Part shown: piece by piece, positions 1-10,549 of the stretch | Layout of the letters: each line of letters opens with the position of its first letter | How positions within the stretch are numbered: the first letter of the stretch is position 1 | DNA from: Ephemerocybe angulata | Lineage: Eukaryota; Basidiomycota; Agaricomycetes; Agaricales; Psathyrellaceae | Length of the DNA stretch: 64,000 bases | Direction of reading: 5' to 3' | Assembly (NCBI GenBank): GCA_013368325.1 | Contig: JAACJK010000223.1 | Coordinates: 1-64,000 of the forward strand | Notes under the pieces: model-generated | Database searches by the model: none | Seen by the model: only the letters and a program-made list of their open reading frames with translations | What the model was told of the DNA's origin: nothing | Translations under genes and position numbers: made by a program

Positions 1-74
1 CCTAACCCTAACCCTAACCCTAACCCTAACCCTAACCCTAACCCTAACCCTAACCCTAACCCTAACCCTAACCC
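1..74. repeat. Telomeric repeat tract, (CCCTAA)n
   Basis: About twelve perfect tandem CCCTAA units start at base 1 and end at CCCTAACCCC near base 74. The C-rich strand reads 5' to 3' inward, as expected at the left end of a chromosome with TTAGGG telomeres. The tract meets the subtelomeric repeat unit directly. Only 74 bp are present, so the true telomere probably continues outside the assembly. Confidence 0.97.
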
Positions 75-1874
75 CGGATATCAAAGGGTCAGAGTCAAGA
101 GCGAAAGGAAACGAAACCGAAAACGAAGGGAAAAGGGCGGAGGGTCGGATGTGGTGGGTACTGGGAAGCGAGTATGAAGGCGGAAGGCTCGAGATCGTCG
201 CAGGAGCTGGGGTGGGTGTATGGTCGAATCTCGAAGGCTGCTCGGACGTCGAAGATCGAAGATCGGGGAAAACGGACCAACAACGAACAAACTAACAACT
301 CACACAAATCCCCATCCCCCTCTCCTCCCTCATCACATAACATCGCACACTCCCACCTACGCCTTCCCTCCCACCACGACCGGCACAACACCCAGCACAC
401 CCCTCAAGCTCCCTCCCACACTCCCCACCGTCTCCCCCTCCAACCTCTCCTCCAAGCTCTTCCCCAATCCCTCCCTCTCCCACTCGCCCCAACGTTGTCC
501 AACAAGGCGACACTATCCCTCTTCCCAGGCGACATCGAGAACCCGCGGAGGGACGCAGCAGCACTCGGACTTGCACTAGCGATGGAGCTGGCGAGGTTCA
601 GCCCCGAGACGGAGGGGATGTGGGGCGGCGGCTCGACGGTGGACGCGGAGGTCGTGAGGCTCGAGAGGGTGTGCGTCGAAGCTGGGGTCGACGTAAGGAG
701 ATCCGAATAACTCATGAACGAGAGCCGTTTCGTCGGCCCATGGCTCGGCGATGGCGGCGACGAAGCGACCTGCGATCCACCGCTCACAGATCGCGCAATG
801 GGCTGCACACTCGCCAACAACGTACTATCCGGGCGCCGCGGACTGGGACTGGGACTCCGGCTTCTCAAGCTGAGCGGGCTGGCGAAGCCACTCGCACGAC
901 CATCGAAGAGGGATGCTGGAGAGAGCGGCGCGAGGACGGCGATCTCCGTGTCAGTGGTGAGCGCGGCAGCGGCGCTGTCGAGCACGCTCGGCACGCTCGA
1001 CTCGAGCTGTTCGGTCGCGCGGGCGCGCGGGATGCGGTGTGGGTCGAGGGGCCGGTTCGGGTGGGGTGGCGAGGGCGGGAGCAGCAGAGGCTCGATGTCG
1101 CGCTCGAAGATCGCGGAGGACGAGGAGTGGCTGTGGGCTGTTAGAGTACGTCAAAGGAGAGAGTGGAGTGCGTACATGGATGTGGGCGAGGACGGGATCG
1201 AGCTTGGGGAGCCGAGGCGGGCGTCGGAGGTGCGCAGGTGCTGGGAGGTGCGGCGGTGCGGGCGCTGGGTGGGCGACGCCAGCGAGCTCGACATGTGCCG
1301 GAGCAGATCCGTCGTTGCAGACAGCGAGATGGGTGCTGCTGCTCGTCTGTTAGCGCGTAATACGGACAAATAGAGGGAGACACGTACGGCGATGGGGCTC
1401 TGGGGACGACGACATGGTGGTGGGAGGCAACAAGGAATGATGCCCCGCTTCAACCTGATCCTTGATTGATGACTAAGCGTTCGGGCTCTGTGGCCTCCTT
1501 GTTCGCTGTGCTTGTTTGGCTGTGTTCTGCGGCGGAGGGGTGTGTAAGGGTGTGTCGCGACCTGCAGCTGGGCGTAGGGGAGATTGTGAGCGTCCGACGA
1601 GCGGGCGTTGTTCCGGTGACAGATCCGGCTTTGTCGTCACCGATGGCCTGACCGCAGCACGACGTCATCGACCGATGCCTGCTGTAGAACGCGCTCGTCA
1701 GTCCTCGAGGAGGCCTCCAGAAGGCCTACCCTGCGTCTGTGAGCAGTGATCCGCTGGACGACCAACTGAGATCAGCACACCTGTTGCTTCCGTCGCCCTC
1801 TCGACTGTATCATCAAGTCATCTCTACGTTCACTGATCCTGCGCGTGTCAGTAGCGATCCAGACGCCGTCCTCC
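75..1874. repeat. Subtelomeric unit A, telomere-side part
   Basis: This stretch is paralogous to unit B (from about 29500) and, inverted, to unit C (to about 47020). Similarity includes flanking sequence such as the GGATATC...TCAGAGTCAAGA stretch just inside the telomere, so whole subtelomere segments were copied, not only the gene. It contains copy A of the Ser/Pro-rich gene. The unit resumes at 5930 after an inserted TIR element. Confidence 0.85.
404..1415 (-). CDS. Ser/Pro-rich conserved hypothetical protein, copy A (frameshifted C-terminus)
   Basis: Three exons on the minus strand: 1388-1415, 1176-1338 and 404-1130. The introns of 49 and 45 nt have GT-AG ends, and the structure matches copies B and C exactly. 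The predicted 305-residue protein is disordered and rich in Ser, Pro and Ala, starting MSSSPEPH. Two patches look constrained: SSAIFERDIEP near residue 68 and RLSFMSYSDLL near residue 180. From memory, similar motifs occur in an uncharacterised family of fungal proteins; this is unverified and no function is claimed. Compared with B and C, one C is missing from the run at about 491-494. The last ~35 codons are therefore read in another frame and stop at 404, not near 357. This is the copy nearest the telomere. Confidence 0.7.
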
Positions 1875-2048
1875 CTTCCCATATGGCGTTCCGATGTAAC
1901 ATTTATTATTTCCCCCCTCCCCCAAACTTTTCCCCCCCAAATGACCTTTTTGACGGTTTTGGAAAAGGGGGGGAACTTTTGCCGCGTTTACCCCCCGAAT
2001 TTTCCCACCCCCCAAATCTGTGGCGCGCCCGCCCACTTTGAGCGTGCT

Positions 2049-2196
2049 ATGGCGTTCCGTTGTAACATTTATTATTTCCCCCCTCCCCCAAAACTTTTTA
2101 CCCCCCAAATGAGCTTTTTGACTTGAAATTGATAGTTTTCACTAAGATTTGAGTTTGTGGGGCGAATGTGGTTTGGGGGGGGGGATTTTCGAAAAT

Positions 2197-2232
<36 letters not shown>

Positions 2233-3934
2233 CAAAAAGGGGGGGAACTTTCGCCGCGTCCACCCCCCAAATTTTTCCCACCCCCCACATTTCGCGGTTT
2301 CCCCCCCATTTTTTGTGCACTTTCTCCACTACTTGATTAGCTTTTTCTTGCTATGTTTAAAATTGTACTCGTTCCAATTTCTGGTCCATTTAGTAGAGCC
2401 CTTCGCCTCTGGCAGGCCTCGATGACACAGCCGCTTACAGGGATCCGGTGCAATTGATCGAAAGAATGTTTCACTGCGGCCCAAATATCAACCAACTTGA
2501 GTTGAAATCAGTTTCAATGCATGATTAGAGTCTATAGAACATGTTAGTGTACTTCAGGAGAGTAGAACCTCTTTCCATCTTGTGAAATCCTCGATTCTCG
2601 AAGTAGCTACCTTCGAGTTCAAACTCCGCGTGATCTAGTCGAGATATCGACGGCGTCGATTCAATGTTTAACTGCATCTTCTTCCTTCGCTCAACAGGAG
2701 ATCAATTCCATGGTCACAAACTCCAGGTAAATGCTCTATCCGTGTATCTAAGCCCTATAAAAACACTAATATGAGACTTAGTCCCAAGAAAATGGCTTCT
2801 CAAGTGGCTATGTATCCCCACACAAGCCCTTCACGTCCGAAATGCACTCTTCGATGAGCTCGGAGTCCCGAGAGAACGTGCCCCAGAACGATGGTGCCTC
2901 TAGTCCGGCACAGCAGTCATCGCCAAATCGCTACAGGTTAGCCAGTCGCTACATCGAGAATACGGCACCCAGCTCCTCCAGGAGAACAAATTTGGGCCGC
3001 AGATCAAGCTCAGACGGGGATCGGGCCTCTTCATCCCAAACCAACACCGAGAAGGGAAAGTACGTCGCAGATTCCAGGCCTACCGAAGACTGTGCAATCA
3101 TGCACCTGCCTGCCCCACCTGCCCGCCGAGTTTTCTCGGCAATTCCTAAGGTTGGGTACAACCCATGGGCGTCGAAGTAGCCGTGACAGACCAAGGCGTG
3201 TCTCGACTCATCACTCTTGCTGTCGGTTCATTCGTTTTGACATCCCGTTATCCTTCAGACCTCCTCTGGACCTTTCCAAGGCTCGATATTTAATGAACTA
3301 GTGTCCACCGTCTGGTTTCCGTGTTTTACTCGCTTTCGTTATACATTACGGTTCCATGTCCAGATTTCTTAGTTTTCCCCGCCGCATATGTGCGAGCCAT
3401 CGCTCTCCTTCCTCTCTCTCCGTAATCAGTCCTGAAGCCAATCACATGTCCGTTCTCTGCTATAGATCCAACACCTTATCCCTTTCCTCTATAGTATATG
3501 GCCATTAGATGCATGCATGCGCCCGATAGATGCCATACACGTACACATTCCTTGGACATTTCGATCGACTGAAGTCTACCTTAATTAGAGCACGTCTATA
3601 TACAAATTTTGATATAGATACTCAGAAGTTGCAATACCAATTGATTTCAAGTTATATCTGATCGGGGATGTTCACAAAAAATGGGGGGGAAACCGCGAAA
3701 TGTGGGGGGTGGGAAAAATTTGGGGGGTGGACGCGGCGAAAGTTCCCCCCCTTTTTGAACCCCCCCCCCCCCCCCCCCCCCCCCCATTTTCGAAAATCCC
3801 CCCCCCCAAAACCACATTCGCCCCACAAACTCAAATCTTAGTGAAAACTATCAATTTCAAGTCAAAAAGGTCATTTGGGGGGTAAAAAGTTTTGGGGGAG
3901 GGGGGAAATAATAAATGTTACAATGGAACGCCAT
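2049..3934. mobile_element. Inner long-TIR element nested in the outer one, 8-bp target duplication
   Basis: Terminal inverted repeats 2049-2317 and 3673-3934 are nearly identical except for a homopolymer (34 G at 2197-2230 against 26 C at 3760-3785). They begin ATGGCGTTCC, and the right end is GGAACGCCAT. Perfect 8-bp direct repeats AGCGTGCT flank the element at 2041-2048 and 3935-3942. The outer ~130 bp of the TIR match the outer element, while the inner TIR part differs, so these are two related subfamilies. High identity between the arms suggests a recent insertion. The interior holds one spliced open reading frame that does not resemble a transposase. Confidence 0.85.
2664..3180 (+). CDS. 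Putative 153-aa Ser-rich protein carried by the inner TIR element
   Basis: Exon 1 is 2664-2726 and exon 2 is 2782-3180. The 55-nt intron has a GTAAAT donor, a CACTAATAT branch-like motif and a CTTAG acceptor. Exon 1 is exactly 21 codons, so the join is in phase and opens the long frame well upstream of its first internal ATG at 2842. The product starts MFNCIFFLRSTGDQF and becomes a basic, Ser-rich disordered region (RRTNLGRRSSSDGDRASSS), ending VGYNPWASK. It has no zinc finger, catalytic motif or membrane segment that I recognise. It is the only substantial frame inside the inverted repeats, so it is either element cargo or a captured gene fragment. The model rests on splice signals alone. 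Confidence 0.42.
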
Positions 3935-3942
3935 AGCGTGCT

Positions 3943-5675
3943 CGGAAACAAGTCACAACAAAGACTTCTCGTAATTGTTACTAGGTGGCACTGTTGCGCC
4001 TAATCCTTGCTTCGGCTTGGAGGCAGTGTGCTGACTCCGAGTCTTAGGCCCATCCTCCTCTAAGTAACCCGCACTGCCAGTCCCCTTGCCTTGGTCGATT
4101 GCTCACTCGCTGATGCACACCTACAGTGTGCTCGCGCTCGCGAGCAGGTAGGAAATGTACCTCTTTAGTATTCAAAGTCGCAGATATGCATGTAACTTCA
4201 TTAAGTATACTGTGTATTGCAAACTCTCGCTCGCTGGCGCACACCTCCGGTGTGCTCGGCGCTCGCGCTCGCGACTGGGCGGGATTTTTACCGTTCAAGT
4301 TGCTTTCAAGCTGGGGAGTGCTTGCCATTTGGACTCAAACAGAGTTGTGGTGTTCAAGGTGTTTGAAGTCAAGCGTGGTCGTGCGAGTGTAGAGTTGACA
4401 GTCGGATGAATTGATGGGGTCGGAGCCCGTGCCCTTTCTGAACTTTTTCCACCTAATCCCTAGGCGGAGCCTCACCCTGGAAACGGAGTGCTGCCTCCCT
4501 TCAACAAGTGACAAAGATTTGCACCGCGTTCAGTAAGTGAGGAGGTATTGTACAACGTCGCATTGGAACTGATGTTTTGTTTGAAGGAAATCGAGACTGC
4601 GTGGCGATTGCCTTCGTGTTCGATGTTCGAAACAAGGTGTTGCACGTCAGCGGGACTCTCATTTGACAGACTATGCGGTGCACCCAACGCCGCAAATAAA
4701 GCAAAAAAAGTCGGGCTTTAGTGACAAAAGCAAAGTTACATAAAACAGGAAGATAAGTCGTCCACCCCGCTGGCCATTTCGCTAAAGGACTCACTTCAAT
4801 CATGTGTTCCCCGCCAATTCCCCGCAACAGCGGCATTTCGAGAATCAACGTGGATTACGGACAGTCTTGGATTCATCCCACGATGGCGCCGTTCATCCAG
4901 CGGTGTTGAAAGCACCTAGCCCATCTCACGTTGAAGACTTGCACTCCGGCCGTGATGGAAGACATGGACGTGAAGGTTACATGGGGGAGCTCCTAGGATT
5001 GATCGCCGTGGGTGCACCATTCCGAAGGAATTACCGAAAGTTGAGACCATGTCGTTTTGGAGGGATGCGGAATGTATGGGAGTAGGTGGAGTGAACGATT
5101 CCAGGTGTTTCTCTTGGACCATGGACGTTCATCGAGATCTGAGGAAACATTGAAGAGGAGGAACTTGATTGGTCAGCAAAGGCTTTAAGAACAAACACAG
5201 CAATCGTCACATTTCTGGCCTAAATAGGAAGGAGATATGAACATGGTGAGCCTTGCTGGAAGCAAGGAACAAGGTTATATGTAAGTAAAAGAATGACTCT
5301 CGAGTATTCCTGTGGTAAATCGAGTGGCTTGGAGTAAGTAATGAACGGCTATGGCTTTTTTTGAAGTCCTTAGTCTGAGCTTCCTCCGAAGTCATGACTC
5401 CCTGGTGCAGATTGAGATCCCTAGTGAGCCAATCCTGCTCTTCTCAGTAAATCCAAGCACATATCGACACACGGTGCTCGCAGCTCATTACTCTTGCCCT
5501 TTCTTTTTGTCTTAGACTCAGTGAAGTTAAAGCATCACACGGTCGATTGCTAGCAAAAAATCCAGATTCCTGGTCTATGTTGTGGTAACACTTGGTGTGC
5601 TGTAGTGAACAGGGCTAGTACATGACACTTTATCCTGTCTTCTTTGAATAAACACGGTTGGAGCGTAGGCTGATA
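3943..5675. other. Interior of the outer TIR element, no convincing gene
   Basis: Only short open frames without recognisable motifs or consistent splice signals occur here. The longest is 4501-4848 on the minus strand. No transposase-like sequence is visible. Two GC-rich palindromic patches lie near 4084-4150 and 4226-4278. Confidence 0.5.
4084..4278. repeat. Pair of CG-rich palindromic motifs
   Basis: Two related blocks, near 4100-4146 and 4226-4278, share GCACACCTnC(A/G)GTGTGCTCG followed by GCGCTCGCG(A). Each can fold on its GCACAC/GTGTGC arms. They lie inside the outer TIR element about 80 bp apart. They could be subterminal binding sites or remnants of a small foldback repeat. This is pattern only. 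Confidence 0.45.
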
Positions 5676-5929
5676 CACGGTCAAAGTTGGGGCGGGCGCG
5701 CCACAGATTTGGGGGGTGGGAAAATTCGGGGGGTGGATGCGGCAAAAGTTCCCCCCCTTTTCCAAAACCTCCCCCCCATTTTCGAAATCCCCCCCCAAAC
5801 CAAATTCCCCCCCTTACTCAAGTCTTAGTGAAAACTATGGATTTCGAGTCAAAAAGGTCATTTGGGGGGGGGAAAGTTTTGGGGGAGGGGGGGAATAATA
5901 AATGTTACATCGGAATGCCATATTCCCAT

Positions 5930-7548
5930 CACAATGTCCTCCCAACAACGAGCGTCCTCCCTTCGCGCCTCTTCGCTCGCTTGATCCGGCGCCTACCCTT
6001 CCCTTTTCGGTGCGTCCCTCCCTCGCTACTATCCGCTTGTGCTCCACTCCCCCTACTCAGTGCGCACACGTACATCGGCTTCCCTCAACTAATCTGGGAC
6101 AGAAATAGCTATTGTAGCGTAGATAGACTTACCAATCGTATATTCGCTTTCCAAGGCCCCTTGAGTTACCTCGCCGTGATTGAGTACATAACGGTTGGAC
6201 TTGGGGAATCAATCCATGGCACTGCATGGATTGTCGGCCTGGATACACGGAGAGACGAGACGACCAGTGTGAATACACAAGGCATTTAGATAAGATTTCG
6301 ACATCGATTGTTAGAACTGAAGTCACTTAACTCGTTGAGATCTCCGCTCGCGCTTCAGAAAGCCCCGCAGAACGCCCGTCGCCCCGTTGAGTCACTGTCA
6401 GTTCTTAGATTCGTATTGGATCATTATACTGCAATACCATAGACATGTACTCGCATCTCCACATATCCGTAAGTCAGGGTAAATTGAGCTATGTATCGCC
6501 TGCGACCTCCTGGTTCTAATCTTTTTCGCGCAGCTCTGAGCGCGTATTGCTTCGTTCTGTGAATTTGCACGACGAGATCATGGTGAGCTTGTACCGACAT
6601 CGCGAGATTCCACGCACAAAAATGAAAGGATACAAAAATGTGCGCGACTGCTCGAAACTCGAGTTTCCGACCTCTTAGGCTGAGCTCGCTAGTGCGTGAT
6701 ACTTATTCACGTCTCAGATAATCAGTATAATGAATTTCATGATTTGAATTCGTACAGTTCACATAAATACTTGACCGTACTCGCTTCTCTATATCCACAA
6801 TCATTGACACACCCCAATCATCTTACTCACGGAAGCTCGAGACTTGGGGGGACATACGACATCTCGATAGTCCAGTTGGACGCAAACAACTCTTCACGCT
6901 ACTGCAAATTCTCCCGTGCCTATCTGTACGGACCCAATAAATATTTAATTTGACCAACTAATTATGAGACTATTTCACAAAGCCCAAACCGCCGAAACTA
7001 CACCTGGAAAACTCTACTGAACTCAATTCAATCCCATCTCGTATCTCAATGAATCATGAATTGAATATACTAGACATATAGCATAGATAGCCGATCGCCT
7101 GAACAACAACGTATGCTGTCATACAGGTGATTGAGGAGGCTATACCACTCTGGCACGAAATCCATGCATCGGCACGCACGTCCAACTCGGCGATCTGGGG
7201 CTCGACTAGCCTCAATCAACACGCCGATTACACAGGCCCGTGCACGCTACTTGGAACAGGACAGCTCTGCATGCAGGATGTCATCCCCAGAGAGTCAGAG
7301 ACTTATGCCCGTATCATGTCCATATCACCCTTGCTGTTGCACCCCGGCATCCATTCAGACGGATAGGGAGTGCACGATTGCGGCGGCGTCATCATCGCCA
7401 ACCCCGGCGACATGATTTGCACAAGTCAAAAACGACGCACAGGATGCATCCTCGGAGAGCCGAAGATCACTGTAAACACGCACTTCACAAACTTACTCAC
7501 GCGCAATCATCTAACTACTGTACTCTAGACTACTACCTAAATAAGTAA
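5930..7548. repeat. Subtelomeric unit A, distal part
   Basis: The sequence resumes the unit interrupted at 1874. Blocks resembling 31400-33200 in unit B (for example around CGCACAAAAATGAAA at 6613) and the inverse of 43170-44960 in unit C are recognisable. No gene with splice signals or conserved motifs is visible. The similarity stops near 7548, where a truncated retroelement begins. Confidence 0.65.
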
Positions 7549-7626
7549 TTCTACTTGTTTGTTTCAGCTAATAGTACAGAACGGATAGAGAGAGAAGGAG
7601 AGATAGTCGTCGATCTAGTCTCCTTT

Positions 7627-8800
7627 ACTGAAAATCCGCTTCGTCGGTGGATTTCTGGAAGGCTTCGAAGATCTGGTTTTCTTCTTCTCCTGTGTATTGG
7701 GCGAGCAGAGCTCGGATAGATCGAGCGGCATCTTGAACAGGCAACTTGGTCTGGCTGGTGTTGGCGGTTGTCTTGGTGTCCATCGAGTTGATGGCAGGGC
7801 GGGGTATGTTTGGCCCTGTTCGTCAAGAGCGGCATTCTTTTGCGAAGTGGTTGGGCTTTCCGCAGTTGAAGCAGAGACATTTCTCGAGTCGTTCGCGTCT
7901 TTGCTCCAGGGTAAGGGCATCTACTTCCATGGCACTTGGATCGTAGCTGGGTCGGTGGTTTGAGTGGGAGGTTCTGTTGAATCCTTGGGCATTGAATGGT
8001 CGGCGAGAGTTCGAGATCTTCTTCAGATTCTGGTGTCAACGCCAAACCGTGTCGTGCTTTATGATGATCTTCACCCAGTCATCGAACTTCTGGGGTTCAT
8101 CAATCATGAGGGCAACTCTGTCCACGAGAGCGGGGTTCAGAGCTCCTTTGAGGTAGTCGATAGCCACGTGATCGCTGGTGGTGAGGGACAGTCCTGCTAT
8201 GGCAGTGAGATGTTTGAACCAGGTGATGAGGGTTTCAGCAGATTCTCCTGACTGTTGTCGGAGAGAGTTGAGATCATATAGAGCCTGTTCTTCTTGATTT
8301 TCCTTTTGGAAGGCTGCGCTGAAGTGATTCCAGAAGGCGTCGTATGTGGTGTGCTTCGTGTACTCGGTCGAGGTCATGTAGGTGCATCTCCAGAGTTCGG
8401 CTTCTCCTTCGTCTAGCTTGGTTAGGACGAATATCTTCTTCTTGAGATCCTTGTCGGTGTATTCCTCCTTGTAGTAGTCGAAGTAGAGTGTCAGGGCATC
8501 AGAAAAGGATTGGAAGTTCTTTCGATTTCCATCGAATGATTTGACGTGGATCTTGAAGTTTGGTTCCTTGGATGGAGCAGGGTCGGCCATGGTTTCAACA
8601 GGTGGACTCGGGGGTGAGGTGTCTGTCTTGATCCGACTTCCTGGTCGGGTATCTTCTCTGGAATAGGCTGGTGGAGGGACTTCTGGTTCTGTCTCTGGTT
8701 CTGCAGGGATCTCGGTTTCTGTTGGCTTGGTTTCGGTAGATTCGGGCTCGGTAGGTTCAATTGGCAAAGGGATCTGTTCTGGCTGGGTCCTGGCTGTAAC
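7627..8800 (-). pseudogene. E3 gag, C-terminal part with CCHC zinc knuckle, two internal stops
   Basis: The minus frame from 8800 gives a Pro/Glu-rich linker. A retrotransposon capsid-like region follows at 8036-8590, including AELWRCTYM, FWNHFSAAF and LYDLNSLRQQSGES. It continues in the same frame through a zinc knuckle CFNCGKPNHFAKEC (about 7830-7872, spacing CX2CX4HX4C) to a TAA near 7627. TGA codons at 8036-8038 and 7823-7825 interrupt it without changing frame; both could come from CGA by C-to-T. Upstream the frame continues into 10069-10530 beyond the inserted element. Gag proteins of this type package element RNA into virus-like particles. This copy is inactive. Confidence 0.75.
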
Positions 8801-10068
8801 CCGACAGGTTTCGATTAATTGTTGCCTTGAAAATCAACACTTTGATGGTTAATCCGACATGGATTAATCAAAGCAGATTAAACAAGTACGGCGGGCAGTA
8901 GCGTGCCTAAGCTCGCAAGCTGCGATTAATCGACTGTCGTCAATTCGTCATCTGTTTAATCGTTTCTCCTCAGTCTACATATATAACTTCTGGACATTTA
9001 ATCCACAGCTAGATCCTTGATTGAAATGTTCTACTATTTTGGCGTCGAGAAATCATATGCTAAGTATTTGTACAGAGACGATGAATCACTCAGGTGCTAC
9101 TTAGCTTGCCAACCATCCTACATCAAACAGTTACTAAAGTACCACCGAGGCACGCGATCGAGCCGTCGGCGGAAGCGCGAAGGCACAGCGGGCGAAAATC
9201 AGGAATGATCCCACAAGTTCCTCGACTGCCGAGCCCGATAGCGGGGGTAGAGGAACTTGTGAGATGGAGAACTTCGCAAAAGAGGGCCTCCTTATATACT
9301 CATGGAATGTTTACATTGCCAAACAGTCGTGTCGCGACCTTGAAACGATCACGGGGGTGCGTTTTGTTGAAAGCACCAAATAGTTGCAATGCTGACCACA
9401 TAAGGCCAACATTCTGAGACTATATAACTCAAGGGACATGTGCCAGGCTCGCCTCATTCCTATCTTTCTCCCCATCATCCCTCCGAAGTGTGGTGAGGGG
9501 ACTTAGAGGGGAGTAGCCGCCCCTCGCCAATCTCGGCGAGCGGGATGGAGTCGCTTGATGCGCCAACAAGGTCATTGAGACTCCGATTAATCCACCCCGA
9601 TTAATCGGGGTTCTCAGCGGGCTGTCGCCACCAGCACCATCGGTAGGTTTAGTCCATTCAAATACTTAGTTGTGATTAATCGCCGGAAGGTTATCCGGGG
9701 GTGTGTGAGGGTGTTGGCGAGCTGCGTGCTCGCCAACCGTTTTATTGGGCGCTTAATCATCCTATGCTCTGCGTATACATTGTTTAAACATGAGTTACTG
9801 TATTCTTTGTACTAGCATGATTAATCACATTGTTTCTGCTGAGTGCCCCAGCTTCCAGAGCGCTCGGTGTTCGATTAAACGCTGAGGAGAGACCTAGGCA
9901 CCAGGAAATTGATTAAACAAAGGACGAACAGCCTGTCGATTAATCGATGCTCTCGAGCGCAGACACGCTGCTGCGCGCCATACTTGTTTAATCCGCTTTG
10001 ATTAATCCATGTCGGATTAACCATCCAACTGTTGATTTTCAAGGCAATGATTAATCGAAACCTGTCGG
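8801..10068. mobile_element. 1.27-kb TIR element rich in GATTAA motifs, inserted in E3 gag
   Basis: The ends are inverted repeats of about 95 bp, 8801-8895 and 9974-10068, starting CCGACAGGTTTCGATTAAT, with few mismatches. The element is dotted on both strands with GATTAATC, GATTAAAC and similar hexamer-cored motifs, concentrated in the outer thirds, as subterminal transposase-binding sites often are. The two gag halves lie directly outside the ends, which shows it is an insertion. I find no clear target duplication (flanks GTAAC and TCTTTT). No transposase is visible; an ORF of 63 codons at 9017-9208 is unremarkable. It is probably non-autonomous and of unknown superfamily. Confidence 0.8.
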
Positions 10069-10530
10069 TCTTTTGGTCCTGGGCGTCTGGATCTGGCTTC
10101 GGGGTCTGCTCCTGATTACGCGGGGTCCTCCTTGGTTTGGCTTCTCAGAGTTCTCATCTTCTTCTTTGACGATAGTTAGCTTCCTGGCGAGTTCTTCTCC
10201 CAGTTGTTGCTTCTCTTCTTCTTCTCATTGTTTCTTCCTTTGTTCTTCCTGTTGAAGTCTGAGGAGTTCTTGCTCTTGCTCCCATTGGCGCAGGAGCTCT
10301 TCTTCGATTTCTTGGCGTCTTTTCTCTTCGAGCGCTTCTTCGGCCTCGCGATGTTTCCTATTGGTGTCGGCTACTGCTTTTTCGTCGTGTTCGTCGTCCC
10401 TGGCTGGGACTCGAGAAGGTTGATGATCGGGATTATGGGTAGCTTGGTTGTATCGAATTTGTCGACCTTGGTATCGGAGTAGAACGTGTGGTGTAGTGGT
10501 GGATGGCTGCTCTCTTGAATAGAGGCAGCA
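10069..10530 (-). pseudogene. E3 gag, N-terminal coiled-coil part, one internal stop
   Basis: The minus frame encodes a long Glu/Gln/Lys-rich coiled coil (REAEEALEEKRRQEIEEELL and LRLQQEEQRKKQ), a common N-terminal feature of basidiomycete gypsy gag proteins. It then runs into SRPRSQIQTPRTKR at the insertion border. One TGA at 10225-10227 lies within the charged helix, where CGA (Arg) would fit. No upstream ATG is obvious before a stop near 10535. The frame resumes at 8800. Confidence 0.6.
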
Positions 10531-10549
10531 TCAAGTTAGCTTGTTATTC

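Larger units (their letters stand above)
1883..5921. mobile_element. Outer long-TIR transposable element with 8-bp target duplication
   Basis: The element begins ATGGCGTTCCGATGTAAC and ends with the inverted form GTTACATCGGAATGCCAT. Its C/G-rich terminal inverted repeats are 1883-2045 (internally deleted) and 5676-5921. The flanks are CTTCCCAT at 1875-1882 and ATTCCCAT at 5922-5929, an 8-bp target duplication with one mismatch. Unit C has a single CTTCCCAT at the paralogous position (44965-44972, minus strand) with matching sequence on both sides, which is the empty site. The interior shows no transposase, so the element looks non-autonomous. A second element of the same family is inserted just inside the left TIR. 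8-bp duplications are typical of hAT and Zisupton/KDZ-like transposons, but the superfamily is not established here. Confidence 0.82.

Noticed and set aside
2072..2329. Pro- or Gly-rich ORFs over the homopolymer tracts
   Set aside because: Produced by the C/G runs of the TIRs; same in both arms and in antisense.
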